Part shown: in pieces, positions 35,971 to 44,044 of the stretch
Layout of the letters: each line of letters opens with the position of its first letter
Position numbering within the stretch: position 1 is the stretch's first letter
Program-made: the position numbers and the translations under genes
The notes under the pieces: model-generated
Databases searched by the model: none
What the model was told of the DNA's origin: nothing
What the model saw: the letters and a program-made list of their open reading frames with translations, nothing else
Assembly (NCBI GenBank): GCA_003136555.1
Contig: PLEW01000157.1
Span: 5,742 to 53,703 of the forward strand
Source of the DNA: Planctomycetota bacterium
GTDB lineage: Bacteria; Planctomycetota; UBA11346
Length of the DNA: 47,962 nucleotides
Direction of reading: 5' to 3'

Positions 35971-37580
35971 GGAGTGGCGCCTGCGGGCGAGGGGGTGGCG
36001 GCGGGGAAGTACTTGGCGATGGTCGCTTCGCTGGGTGGACGGGTCGCGAGCGAGACCAGCCACATCAGCAGCGCCGAGCCGAACACCATCGGCACGACCG
36101 GCAGGTAGCCGAAGACGGTGACGCCGCCCGCCGAACGCAGAAGCAGCCCGCCCAGCTCGGGGTAGATCGGCACGGACTGCCCGGGCTTGAGCGTCTTGGC
36201 CAGCGCGGCGGAGGCATCCTGGAAGTACCAGCTGAGGAACACCGTGAGGCCGACCCACAGTGCCGCGGTGAGCGCGCCCCACTTGGTGCTGCGCTTCCAG
36301 AACAGCGCCGCGATCATCACCGGCGCCAGGGCGGCGAAGCCGGAGAAGGCGAAGCGGATGGCGAGCGAGAAGATCGACTCCTTGTCCTTCAGCGCGATGG
36401 CGAGCAGGTAGGCGATGAGCGAGACCACCAGCACGAAGATGCGGCCGGTCCACAGCTGAGCCTTCTCGCCGAACCGATCCCTGCCGCCGTAATGGGCGAA
36501 GATGTCGCGGGTGAACATCGTCACCAGCCCGAGGATCTGATGGCTGTCGCTCGACATCACGCAGGACATGATGCCGGCGCCGAGGAAGGCGGCGATGAAG
36601 GGGCCGGTATGGCCATTGATCAGGGTCAGGATCACATTGTCGGACTCGCCTTGCTTGAGCCCGGCATACTGGGTCGCCGCGACCACCCCGAGGTAGACCG
36701 CCGGCAGCCAGATCAGCATGATGCAGATCGGATAGACCGATACGGTGGTCTTGAATGAGGAGACCTTACGCGCGCTCAGGCACATGATCGCCATGTGCGG
36801 GAACATGATCGAGGACAGCGGTATGAGCATATAGCTGAGGAATTCCGTCGGTGGGATCTTCTCGCGTGATAGCAGCGCCGCCTGTCCGGGCACCTTGGAA
36901 GCGGCGAGCTTGGCCATCACGGCGTCATAGCCGCCGAGATCATGGCCGATCAGCACCACGGCGATCGTGCCGAAGACCAGGAAGAGGATGGTCTGGAAGG
37001 TGTTGACCCAGGCAGCGCCGCGCATGCCGCCGAGGAAGACGTGGATCGACACTGCGAAGACCACTGCCGCCGCGCCGAGCGAATAGGGGATGATCGGCCC
37101 CTGTCCTCCACCCTCGAGCGGGTGCATCGACAGGGTCTCGAGCACCTTGCCGCCACCGATCAGGGCGATGAGGATGTAGGGGATCAGCATCGCCGCGGTG
37201 AGGACGAAGATAACCGTGCCGATGTGCGAGCACTCCCAGCGATCGCGGAAGTAGTCGACCTGGGTCATGTGGCCGAACTTCTTGCCCAGCCACCACAGCC
37301 TGGTGCCGATGAAGAACAGGCACAGCGGTATGATCAGCGCCGAGGACGAGGCCATCAGGCCGTAGACGCCGATGCCGCGCTGGTAGGACATCCCCGAGCT
37401 GCCGAGGATGGCGAAGGCGGTCATGTTGGTGCCGAACAGCGAGAGCAGGAACACCACCGAGCCGAGCGAGCGGCTGGCGAGGAAGAAATCCTCGCCCGAG
37501 GCCCGGCTGCGGCTGAAGGCGACCGCCCCGACACCTGCGATAAGCGCCAGGTAGACGAGCATGATGATGGTCGGGATCAC
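35967..37580 (-). CDS. Sodium:solute symporter (SSS family)
   Basis: 537-residue integral membrane protein with about 13 hydrophobic helices. Family features include SRSLGSVVFLLSLFGTNMTAFAILGSSG in the first third (each part typical of SSS helices 2-3) and FSGFAALAPVMIAALFWKRS near the end. It takes up an organic solute with sodium. I chose the GTG at 37580 (protein begins VIPTIIMLVYLALI), since it overlaps the DUF3311 stop as GTGA and the residues upstream are Arg/Ala-rich shadow. It is the only importer in the operon, so it may bring in the pathway's starting compound. Confidence 0.88.
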   Translation of the reverse strand: MIPTIIMLVYLALIAGVGAVAFSRSRASGEDFFLASRSLGSVVFLLSLFGTNMTAFAILGSSGMSYQRGIGVYGLMASSSALIIPLCLFFIGTRLWWLGKKFGHMTQVDYFRDRWECSHIGTVIFVLTAAMLIPYILIALIGGGKVLETLSMHPLEGGGQGPIIPYSLGAAAVVFAVSIHVFLGGMRGAAWVNTFQTILFLVFGTIAVVLIGHDLGGYDAVMAKLAASKVPGQAALLSREKIPPTEFLSYMLIPLSSIMFPHMAIMCLSARKVSSFKTTVSVYPICIMLIWLPAVYLGVVAATQYAGLKQGESDNVILTLINGHTGPFIAAFLGAGIMSCVMSSDSHQILGLVTMFTRDIFAHYGGRDRFGEKAQLWTGRIFVLVVSLIAYLLAIALKDKESIFSLAIRFAFSGFAALAPVMIAALFWKRSTKWGALTAALWVGLTVFLSWYFQDASAALAKTLKPGQSVPIYPELGGLLLRSAGGVTVFGYLPVVPMVFGSALLMWLVSLATRPPSEATIAKYFPAATPSPAGATP

Positions 37581-37813
37581 GGGTGGCCTCCCCCGCCAGC
37601 GCCCGGCTGCTCGCGCTCGAGCTCTTCGAGCTGCTTCGGCCAGATCAGGCGGGTGAACGCCCACATGGTGATCGCGGCGAGGATGGTGTAGCCGGCGTGG
37701 TAGGCCAGGCCGATGGGCAGGAAGCCGAAGACCAGGGTCTTGTCGGTCCAGAACCAGCTATCCTGGTGCAGCACCACCAGCACGACGATCCACGACGTGG
37801 CGACCCATTTCAT
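37577..37813 (-). CDS. DUF3311 small membrane protein, symporter partner
   Basis: 78 residues with two helices. VVLHQDSWFWTDKTLVFGF followed by LPIGLAYHAGYT is the characteristic DUF3311 core. These proteins are usually encoded directly before an SSS symporter and are thought to be an accessory subunit. Overlaps of four bases on both sides (with the propeller before and the symporter after) show tight coupling. The Gly-rich tail ends GAGGGGHP. Confidence 0.88.
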   Translation of the reverse strand: MKWVATSWIVVLVVLHQDSWFWTDKTLVFGFLPIGLAYHAGYTILAAITMWAFTRLIWPKQLEELEREQPGAGGGGHP

Positions 37814-39387
37814 GGAGCGGCCCCGTTCTGGATCGCATACAGGTGGGTCTGGCTGGCGATGTAGAGCACGCCGTTGGCGATCACCGGCGTCGACAGCACC
37901 GGGGCGCCGAGATTGATGGTGTTGATGATCTTCTTCTCCCTCGCCTCGGCGAAGATGGTGAGGTTGCCGCTCTCATCCCCGATGTAGACCTTGCCGTCGG
38001 CGATCATCGGCGAGCCCCAGATGTGCGCCTGGGTATCGTGCACCCAGTTGACCTTGCCGGTCTCGGCGTCAAGACAGTGGACGAAGCCCGAGAAATCGCC
38101 GATGAAGAGCAGGCCGTTGTGGATGGCGACGGTCGAGATGCTGCGATGGATCTTGTCGTAGGTCCAGATCGCGCCGTCCTTGGTGATGTCGCCGGTCTTG
38201 GTCGCGTCGATGCAGTGCAGCAGGCCGATGCCCTCGCCGTGCTCGGGGTCCTGGCCGGTGGCGACATAGACGCGGTTGTTGTACAGCACCGGGGTGGCGA
38301 TGATCTCGCTGACGCCCTCGGGGTCCGGATACTTGCGCTTCTTGCCGTTCTTCATCTTGAACGAGGCCGGGTTGGCATCGAACCACCAGATCTTCTTGAG
38401 GTAGGCGGTGTCGCCCTCCTGGACGGGCTTGGGATCGAAGGCATAGCAGAATCCGTCGCCGCCGCCGAAGATAAGCTCCTCGCGCCCATTCACCGAGGCG
38501 AGCGAGGGCGAGCACCACTGGCCGTGGAAGACCCGCGAGCTGATCCCGGCATTCTCCTCGCCGCGCAGCTTGCCGTCATTCTTGTCGAGCGCGATCAGGC
38601 CGGGCGAACCGGGGGATGGGATGTTGATGTGCGTCCAGTCCATGCCATTCGAGGTGCAGGTGTAGAGCAGGTCGCCATGGATCAGCACCGAGCAGTTCGA
38701 GGCGTTGTGCGGGAAGACGCCCAGCTCCTCCATCATGTCATAGCGCCAGATGATGTCGGCATCGGTCGGGCCGACGACCACCGGGGGCTTGCCGGGCCCG
38801 GCGAAGTACTGGGCCTCGTCCTTGAACGGCCCATCGTTGCCGTTGGCCATGCCGTTCATGTCGAGGCAGAGCACCTCGCAGCGGTTGGTGACCACGTAGG
38901 CGCGATCGCCTTCGATGTAGGGCGTCGCGGTGATGCCGAGGTATTCCCAGTCGTTGACCTTGCCGGACTCGTGCTTGGGCACGGACAGCTGCCAGAGGAA
39001 CTTGCCGGTCTTCTCGTCGAAGCACATCAGGATGCCGCGGTCGCCCTGGTACTTGGGATCGCGGGGGCTCTCGTTGTTGGTCCCGATCAGCACCCGGCCG
39101 CCGCCGATCACCACCCCGCCATAGGTCTGGCTGCCGAGCTTGACCACCCACTTGACGTTCTTGGTGGTCGCCATGTCAATCTCTTCGCTGCCGGGCTTCT
39201 TCTTGCCCGGATCGAAGTGGTCGGCGATGTTCTTCTCGTCGGAGACCATGTTGCGCTGGTCGCGACCTGCCCACTCCGGCCAGTCCGCGCCCATGGCTGC
39301 GGTCGAGGCGGCGGCAAGGCAGAGCGCGCTCAGCGCCCCGAGGCCACGGCGGAGGGAGGCGGTCCTGGTCTGATCGATGCGGGCCAT
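37810..39387 (-). CDS. Exported PQQ-like beta-propeller protein
   Basis: 525 residues. Signal peptide near residues 12-33, then ADWPEWAGRDQRNM, the N-terminal motif of propellers in this operon. Eight-blade type sequence with EKTGKFLWQLS, DAETGKVNWVHD and GSPMIADGKVYIGDESGNL. It is longer than the 380-440-residue versions, with insertions between blades (about 190-230 and 330-370). A C-C pair for PQQ disulfide binding is not evident. Second gene of the operon, 33 bases after the first. It is either an envelope quinoprotein or a structural/sensory propeller. Confidence 0.83.
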   Translation of the reverse strand: MARIDQTRTASLRRGLGALSALCLAAASTAAMGADWPEWAGRDQRNMVSDEKNIADHFDPGKKKPGSEEIDMATTKNVKWVVKLGSQTYGGVVIGGGRVLIGTNNESPRDPKYQGDRGILMCFDEKTGKFLWQLSVPKHESGKVNDWEYLGITATPYIEGDRAYVVTNRCEVLCLDMNGMANGNDGPFKDEAQYFAGPGKPPVVVGPTDADIIWRYDMMEELGVFPHNASNCSVLIHGDLLYTCTSNGMDWTHINIPSPGSPGLIALDKNDGKLRGEENAGISSRVFHGQWCSPSLASVNGREELIFGGGDGFCYAFDPKPVQEGDTAYLKKIWWFDANPASFKMKNGKKRKYPDPEGVSEIIATPVLYNNRVYVATGQDPEHGEGIGLLHCIDATKTGDITKDGAIWTYDKIHRSISTVAIHNGLLFIGDFSGFVHCLDAETGKVNWVHDTQAHIWGSPMIADGKVYIGDESGNLTIFAEAREKKIINTINLGAPVLSTPVIANGVLYIASQTHLYAIQNGAAP

Positions 39388-39420
39388 AGCCGATTCTCCC
39401 TGTAGGTGCCGAAGTGGGCG

Positions 39421-41760
39421 TCAGTTCGCCGGGTTGGGGACGACCGAGATGTTGTCGATGTACACGCGCATGTCGGTGGGCGAGAAGCCGAAGATGCCTG
39501 GCGAGCCGCTGAGGTTGGCATGCGCGTCCGGCACCTCGATGGTCCAGCCCTCGGGCTCGGCCTCACCGCGCTTCCATACCTTGGCCTTCACCACCCCAGA
39601 ACCATCGGCGGCGATGTCGACCCGCGCCTTGAGATGGTACCACTCCTTGGGCGCCCATTTGAATGGCACGCTCACGCGCATGCGTTCGTAGTTCGAATTC
39701 ACCTCGAGCTCCTGCGAGTTGCCCTTCAGCACGATGGCATAGCGCTGGTCGATCACCCCGACTTCGGACATCTTGCGCTTGGTGCCATCGCTGCGCACAT
39801 CGGCCTCGATGGTGTAGTTGTGCATGTCAGGGGTGCCGAAGAAGCTCTGAGCGCGCTGCAGCAGGCGGTTGTCGACGGTCTTGACCAGCATCTTGTTGCC
39901 GTCGATATCGCGCACCTCCCACTTGAATCGCGCCCCGATCCAGGGCAGCGGCGGGTAGGCGAAGGTGACCCCTGGCTCGCTCGGCTTGGGGACCACGGTG
40001 GCATAGGACTCGAAGTCCTCCTTGAACGGCAGGTTGGGCAGGGTGCGGCCGCGCAGGTAGCCCTTGGCGGTGCCGACCGTCACCTCGAACATTCCGGCTG
40101 AGGGCTTGGCATTGGCATTGGCGGTCAGCTGCAAGGGGCCGGTGAAGGCGGCGTCGAGCTTGGCCTTGACCTTGGCGGTCGCGGGGATGAACGGCTCCCA
40201 CTTGGGGTCGATGTCCTTCGGCAGGTCGACCATGCGCCCATCGGCGGTGACGCCATGCAGGGTGATCGCCACCGACTGGCCCGGGCGCAGCAGCACCTCG
40301 TAGGGCGCGACCAGGATCTCCTTGATCTCGGATATGGGCACCACCGGCACCGGTGCGGCGGGGATGAGGATGGTCGGCGCCTTGCGCACCGTGCCGAAGC
40401 AGTAGAGGCGCGAGGTCGACTGAATGTAGACCCGGCCGTGGCAGCCGCTGGGCGCGCCGTTGCACTCGCCCTCCAGCTTGGTCTTGCTGAGGATCTGGCC
40501 GCCATGCTCGCCCGGCTTGATGACGTAGAACGAGCCATCCTTGATCGGCACGTAGAGCTTGCCATCGCCATAGAAGGGCGAGGCGTGCAGCTGCTCGACC
40601 CCGAGCTTCAACCGCCACTTGACCTCCCCGTTGCGGGCATCGACATCGGCCAGTTCGCCGATCTCGGTGGTCAGGTAAAGATCGTCGCCGACCAGGACCG
40701 GCGAGCTGCTGAAGGCATTGACCTTGCCGGTGCGCCAGACCTCGGCGCTGTGATCGAGCGTCGGCGTCCCGCCCAGGGGGTCGGGGATCGGCGTCTTGGT
40801 GATATCGAGCTCGACCAGCCGGCCCAGCTCGGAGGAGTCGATGTTCTCCTTGTTGTGCACGGTGATGAGCTTGCCGTCGCCATAGAGGCAGGGCGTGGAA
40901 TTGACGCCATCAGCGGAGAACTTGAAGCGCCAGTAGGGCGTGCCCGTCACCGCGTCCAGGCAGGCGACATTGCCGCAACCGGTGCCGACGTAGAACACCG
41001 AGCGGCCGTTGCGGGTGGCGAAGATCGGGGTGGAGAAGGAGTTGTCCTTCGGCGCCACGCCGGGGGTGGAGGACCAGATCATCTCGCCGCTGCGCTTGTC
41101 ATAGGCGTAGAAGCGATCCATGGGCGGTCCCTGGCCACCCCAATTGGAGGTCAGGTAGTGGATGATCACCGTGCTGTCATGGACCACCGGGGAGCCGGCG
41201 CGGCCGTTGGGGAAGGTCATCCGGCCGAGCTCCTCCATCAGCGAGTGCTGCCACAGCAGCTTGCCATCGCCGGTGAAAGCCGAGAAGATGCCAGCCGAGG
41301 ACATGCAGTAGACATTTCCGGTCTCAGGGTCGACCGCCGGACTACCGATGGCATAGCGCTGGTAGATGATGTCGCTGAGGAAGTCATTGAAGCCCTGCGC
41401 CCATAGGCGCTTGCCGGTGCCTGCGTCGAAGCACGCCAGCTGCTCCTGGAGGGTGGGGCCCTCGCCGGTATAGCCCATGGTGTAGACGCGCTCGCCGAAG
41501 ATGACCGGGGTGCCGCGGCCGGGCAGATCCGCCGTCCACAGCTGGCCGGCGCCGCCGGCGATGCACTGGTCAGGCAGGCCCTTCTCGTTGTTCACCCCGC
41601 GCTGGTCGGGACCGCGCCACCGGGGCCAATCTGCCTCATGGGCAGTCGCCGCGCCCGAGGCATCGGAGCGTGCCTCATCGTCGGTGAGGGAACAGGCCGC
41701 CATCGCCAGCAGGATGCCGAGCGAGGCCACTGAACAGCCGACTATCGCGACACGATTCAT
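39421..41760 (-). CDS. Propeller lipoprotein with C-terminal LamG-like domain
   Basis: 779 residues and the first gene of the operon. N-terminal lipobox (LLAMAAC), so probably a lipoprotein, then ADWPRWRGPDQRG. A long PQQ-like propeller (blades TGKRLWAQ, DGKLLWQH, GTPYWRF, NGEVKWRL) fills about residues 45-480. An Ig-like middle region (about 490-590) follows, and a LamG/DUF1080-like domain (about 590-779) with KVWKRGEAEPEGW and MRVYIDNISVVP. That last domain is paralogous to the separate secreted protein at 19685-20332. The start ATG at 41760 has GGAGGG upstream. The frame extends far upstream as a shadow and was not used. Confidence 0.85.
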   Translation of the reverse strand: MNRVAIVGCSVASLGILLAMAACSLTDDEARSDASGAATAHEADWPRWRGPDQRGVNNEKGLPDQCIAGGAGQLWTADLPGRGTPVIFGERVYTMGYTGEGPTLQEQLACFDAGTGKRLWAQGFNDFLSDIIYQRYAIGSPAVDPETGNVYCMSSAGIFSAFTGDGKLLWQHSLMEELGRMTFPNGRAGSPVVHDSTVIIHYLTSNWGGQGPPMDRFYAYDKRSGEMIWSSTPGVAPKDNSFSTPIFATRNGRSVFYVGTGCGNVACLDAVTGTPYWRFKFSADGVNSTPCLYGDGKLITVHNKENIDSSELGRLVELDITKTPIPDPLGGTPTLDHSAEVWRTGKVNAFSSSPVLVGDDLYLTTEIGELADVDARNGEVKWRLKLGVEQLHASPFYGDGKLYVPIKDGSFYVIKPGEHGGQILSKTKLEGECNGAPSGCHGRVYIQSTSRLYCFGTVRKAPTILIPAAPVPVVPISEIKEILVAPYEVLLRPGQSVAITLHGVTADGRMVDLPKDIDPKWEPFIPATAKVKAKLDAAFTGPLQLTANANAKPSAGMFEVTVGTAKGYLRGRTLPNLPFKEDFESYATVVPKPSEPGVTFAYPPLPWIGARFKWEVRDIDGNKMLVKTVDNRLLQRAQSFFGTPDMHNYTIEADVRSDGTKRKMSEVGVIDQRYAIVLKGNSQELEVNSNYERMRVSVPFKWAPKEWYHLKARVDIAADGSGVVKAKVWKRGEAEPEGWTIEVPDAHANLSGSPGIFGFSPTDMRVYIDNISVVPNPAN

Positions 41761-42054
41761 GACTACCCTCCCCAAGATGAGGTGACCGGAACGAATCCGG
41801 AGTGCTGGTGACGGGACGACCGCCCTGCGATGCCGCCGACAGATGGAGATCGGGCAGAGTCCGCTTTCCGCACCCGACCCTTCACCCGCTCCGGGCGCAG
41901 GCGCGACGACCATCCCAGTCGGTGATGGTGCGCGAAAGGCACATCGGCATGGCTGGCCATGGTTCGGTCCTCCGGGATGGGGAAAACACTCTGCCGCGGA
42001 GAGATGATACCTATACGTACTATTTCGTTGCACAATCCCCAATCAGCGCTTCTC
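41761..42054. promoter_or_regulatory. Divergent control region of the operon and marR-type gene
   Basis: 294 bases between the operon's first gene and the MarR-type gene, so both promoters and probably the operator lie here. Bases 42003-42036 form an AT-rich island that stands out sharply from the surroundings (it includes GATACCTATACGTACTATTT). Just before it, 41989-42003 is an interrupted palindrome (CTCT, then CCGCGG, then AGAG, with one extra G). MarR proteins usually repress by binding palindromes between divergent genes. I could not pick convincing -35/-10 pairs on either strand. Confidence 0.45.
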
Positions 42055-42537
42055 ATGTCCGCCATGCCAGACACGCCCCCACCGCCGCGTCTGGCACCCC
42101 TCCTGCGGCGGTCATGGTACCACCTCAACCAGGCCTTCCGGCGGCGCATCCAGGCAACCGGCCTGACACCCGACCAGTTCACCGTGCTGCGCTGGCTGCT
42201 CGAGCATCCGCTGGGCATGACCCAGCGCGAGCTCGCCGACCTGATGGCCAGCGACGCCAACACCATCACCTCGCTGCTGACGCGCATGCAGGCGGCCGAA
42301 CTGATCGAGCGCCATGCCCACTCCAGCGACCGGCGGTGCAATGTCCTGCTCCCCACCAGCAAGGGGCGGGCCATCCATCAACGCCTGCAACCGGTCGCCA
42401 GCGCGCTGCAGGACACCGTGCTCGCCTCGTTCTCGCTCGAAGATCGGACCCGCTTCCTGACCCAGCTCGCACTGGTCGCGCAAGCGTGCCAGGATATCGC
42501 GGCACTGCAGAGATCGAGCGCCAAAAAGGTGCGCTAG
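42055..42537 (+). CDS. MarR-family transcriptional regulator
   Basis: 160 residues. Winged helix-turn-helix: recognition part GMTQRELADLMASDANTITSLLTRMQ, then the wing with SSDRRCNVLLPTSKG, the conserved D-x-R and wing strand of MarR proteins. Dimerisation helices flank it. MarR members often sense phenolic or aromatic acids, which suits an aromatic pathway. It faces the 20-gene operon across a shared control region, the classic arrangement for a local repressor that also controls itself. ATG at 42055 is chosen; ATG at 42064 is possible. Confidence 0.88.
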   Translation: MSAMPDTPPPPRLAPLLRRSWYHLNQAFRRRIQATGLTPDQFTVLRWLLEHPLGMTQRELADLMASDANTITSLLTRMQAAELIERHAHSSDRRCNVLLPTSKGRAIHQRLQPVASALQDTVLASFSLEDRTRFLTQLALVAQACQDIAALQRSSAKKVR

Positions 42538-42679
42538 CTCCCACCCGCCAGGCACGCTCGCGCTGTCCCATCCCGACAGTGTCCAGAGTGCGCCTGCCAG
42601 GTGCGAGCACGGCCCTGCATTCCCATGTTCCTTCGCTAGTGCCTCCTGCTAGCCTTGCCGCTGCCCTGGGGAGCAGCTC

Positions 42680-43885
42680 ATGAACCGCATATTAGCCCTC
42701 GCCACCGTCACCGCCCTCTTCGGCAGCCTGGCCAGCGCCGCAACCCCCGCCGATACGAACACGGGCTGGCCGCAGTTCCGCGGTCCCAATCGCAACGGCA
42801 TTTCGCCGGAGAAGGGCCTGTTCGCCACCCTCAAGGATGGCGTCCAGGTGGTATGGAAGGCCAGCCTCGGCACCGGTTTCACCTCGATGGCGGTCGCCAA
42901 CGGTCTGGTCTATGCGAGCGGGAATGCCAAGGACCAGGACACCCTCTCCGCCTTCGATGCGGCCACCGGCAAGCCGGCCTGGGCCTATTCCTACCCGGCC
43001 AAGCTCGACCCCAACCAATACGAAGGCGGTCCCAATGCCACCCCGACGGTCGTCGGCGCGGTGGTCTACGGTTTCAGCAAGGATGGCCTCGCCATCTGCC
43101 TCGATGCCAAGACCGGCAAGGAGGTGTGGAAGGTGAATCTGCCGCAGGAGGTCGGCGCAGAACGGCCCGACTGGGGCTTCTCGGGCTCGCCCACCGTCGA
43201 GGGCCAGGCGCTTTACCTGAACGTGGGCAAGTACGGCTGCTGTCTCGATCGCACCACCGGCAAGGTGGTGTGGAAGAGCGCGGGTGACAAAGCCGGCTAT
43301 GCCACCCCCCTGCCATTCCCCGCGAGCAAGCCTACCACCCTGCTGATCTTCGGTGGTACGGCCCTGGCCGGTGTCGATCCGAGCACCGGGAAGATGCTGT
43401 GGGAGGAAACCTGGACCACCAGCTACAAGGTCAACGCCACCGATCCCATCATCTCCGGCAGCCGCATCTTCGTCTCCACCGGGTACGGCTACGGCTGCGC
43501 GCTCTTCGACCTCAGCTCGGGCAAGCCGCAGGAGGTGTGGCGCAACAAGGCGATGCGCAACCATTTCAATGCCGGGGTGCTGGTCGATGGATCCATCTAT
43601 GGCTTCGATGACGCGACGCTCAAGTGCCTGGACTGGGGGACCGGGGCGCAGAAATGGGAGCAGGCCGGGCTCGGCAAGGGTTCGCTCGCCAGTGCCGACG
43701 GCAAGCTGGTCATCCTCAGCGACAAGGGCGAACTGGTGATCGCCGACGCCAGCCCGGTCGGCTACAAGGAGCTCACCCGCACCCAGGTGCTCTCGGGCAA
43801 ATGCTGGACCAGCCCGGCGATCGCCAACCACCACATCTACTGCCGCAACGCCAAGGGCGACCTGGTCTGCCTCGAGGTCAAGTAG
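42680..43885 (+). CDS. Exported PQQ-like beta-propeller protein
   Basis: 401 residues. Signal peptide (LALATVTALFGSLASAA), then GWPQFRGPNRNGIS, the cleanest W-P-x-F/W-R-G-P motif of the set. Blades include ATGKPAWAYS, KTGKEVWKV, TTGKVVWKS and STGKMLWEE. It lies 142 bases after the MarR gene on the same strand, so it may be co-transcribed with it or have its own promoter. It is the sixth propeller of this locus and the only one on the plus strand. It ends 159 bases before the convergent RIC-like gene. Confidence 0.83.
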   Translation: MNRILALATVTALFGSLASAATPADTNTGWPQFRGPNRNGISPEKGLFATLKDGVQVVWKASLGTGFTSMAVANGLVYASGNAKDQDTLSAFDAATGKPAWAYSYPAKLDPNQYEGGPNATPTVVGAVVYGFSKDGLAICLDAKTGKEVWKVNLPQEVGAERPDWGFSGSPTVEGQALYLNVGKYGCCLDRTTGKVVWKSAGDKAGYATPLPFPASKPTTLLIFGGTALAGVDPSTGKMLWEETWTTSYKVNATDPIISGSRIFVSTGYGYGCALFDLSSGKPQEVWRNKAMRNHFNAGVLVDGSIYGFDDATLKCLDWGTGAQKWEQAGLGKGSLASADGKLVILSDKGELVIADASPVGYKELTRTQVLSGKCWTSPAIANHHIYCRNAKGDLVCLEVK

Positions 43886-44044
43886 CACAGCGCCGGCAGC
43901 GCAGCCATCGCCAGCCACCGGAGCGGCAGGATGCGCAGCAGCATGAGCGCTTCCTGGCTGGTCGCCGCAGGCTCGCTCCAGCCACGCCCGCGCCCGACAT
44001 CCTGGGCAACGCCGTGCCGGCCCCTCACCCTGCCTAAGCGACGC

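Noticed and set aside
37843-39405. A 520-codon plus-strand frame opposite a propeller gene
   Set aside because: Antisense shadow; the minus-strand reading has a signal peptide and regular propeller repeats.
17010-41760. Aryl polyene, dialkylresorcinol or xanthomonadin-type cluster
   Set aside because: Several matching parts (thioesterase, ligase, halogenase-like, chorismate-lyase-like) are present, but there is no ketosynthase, ketoreductase, dehydratase or acyl carrier protein.
43955-43984. 7-bp stem (TGGCTGG with its complement) between the converging propeller and RIC-like genes as a terminator
   Set aside because: The loop is 16 bases and no T run follows on either strand, so it is no better than chance in GC-rich DNA.
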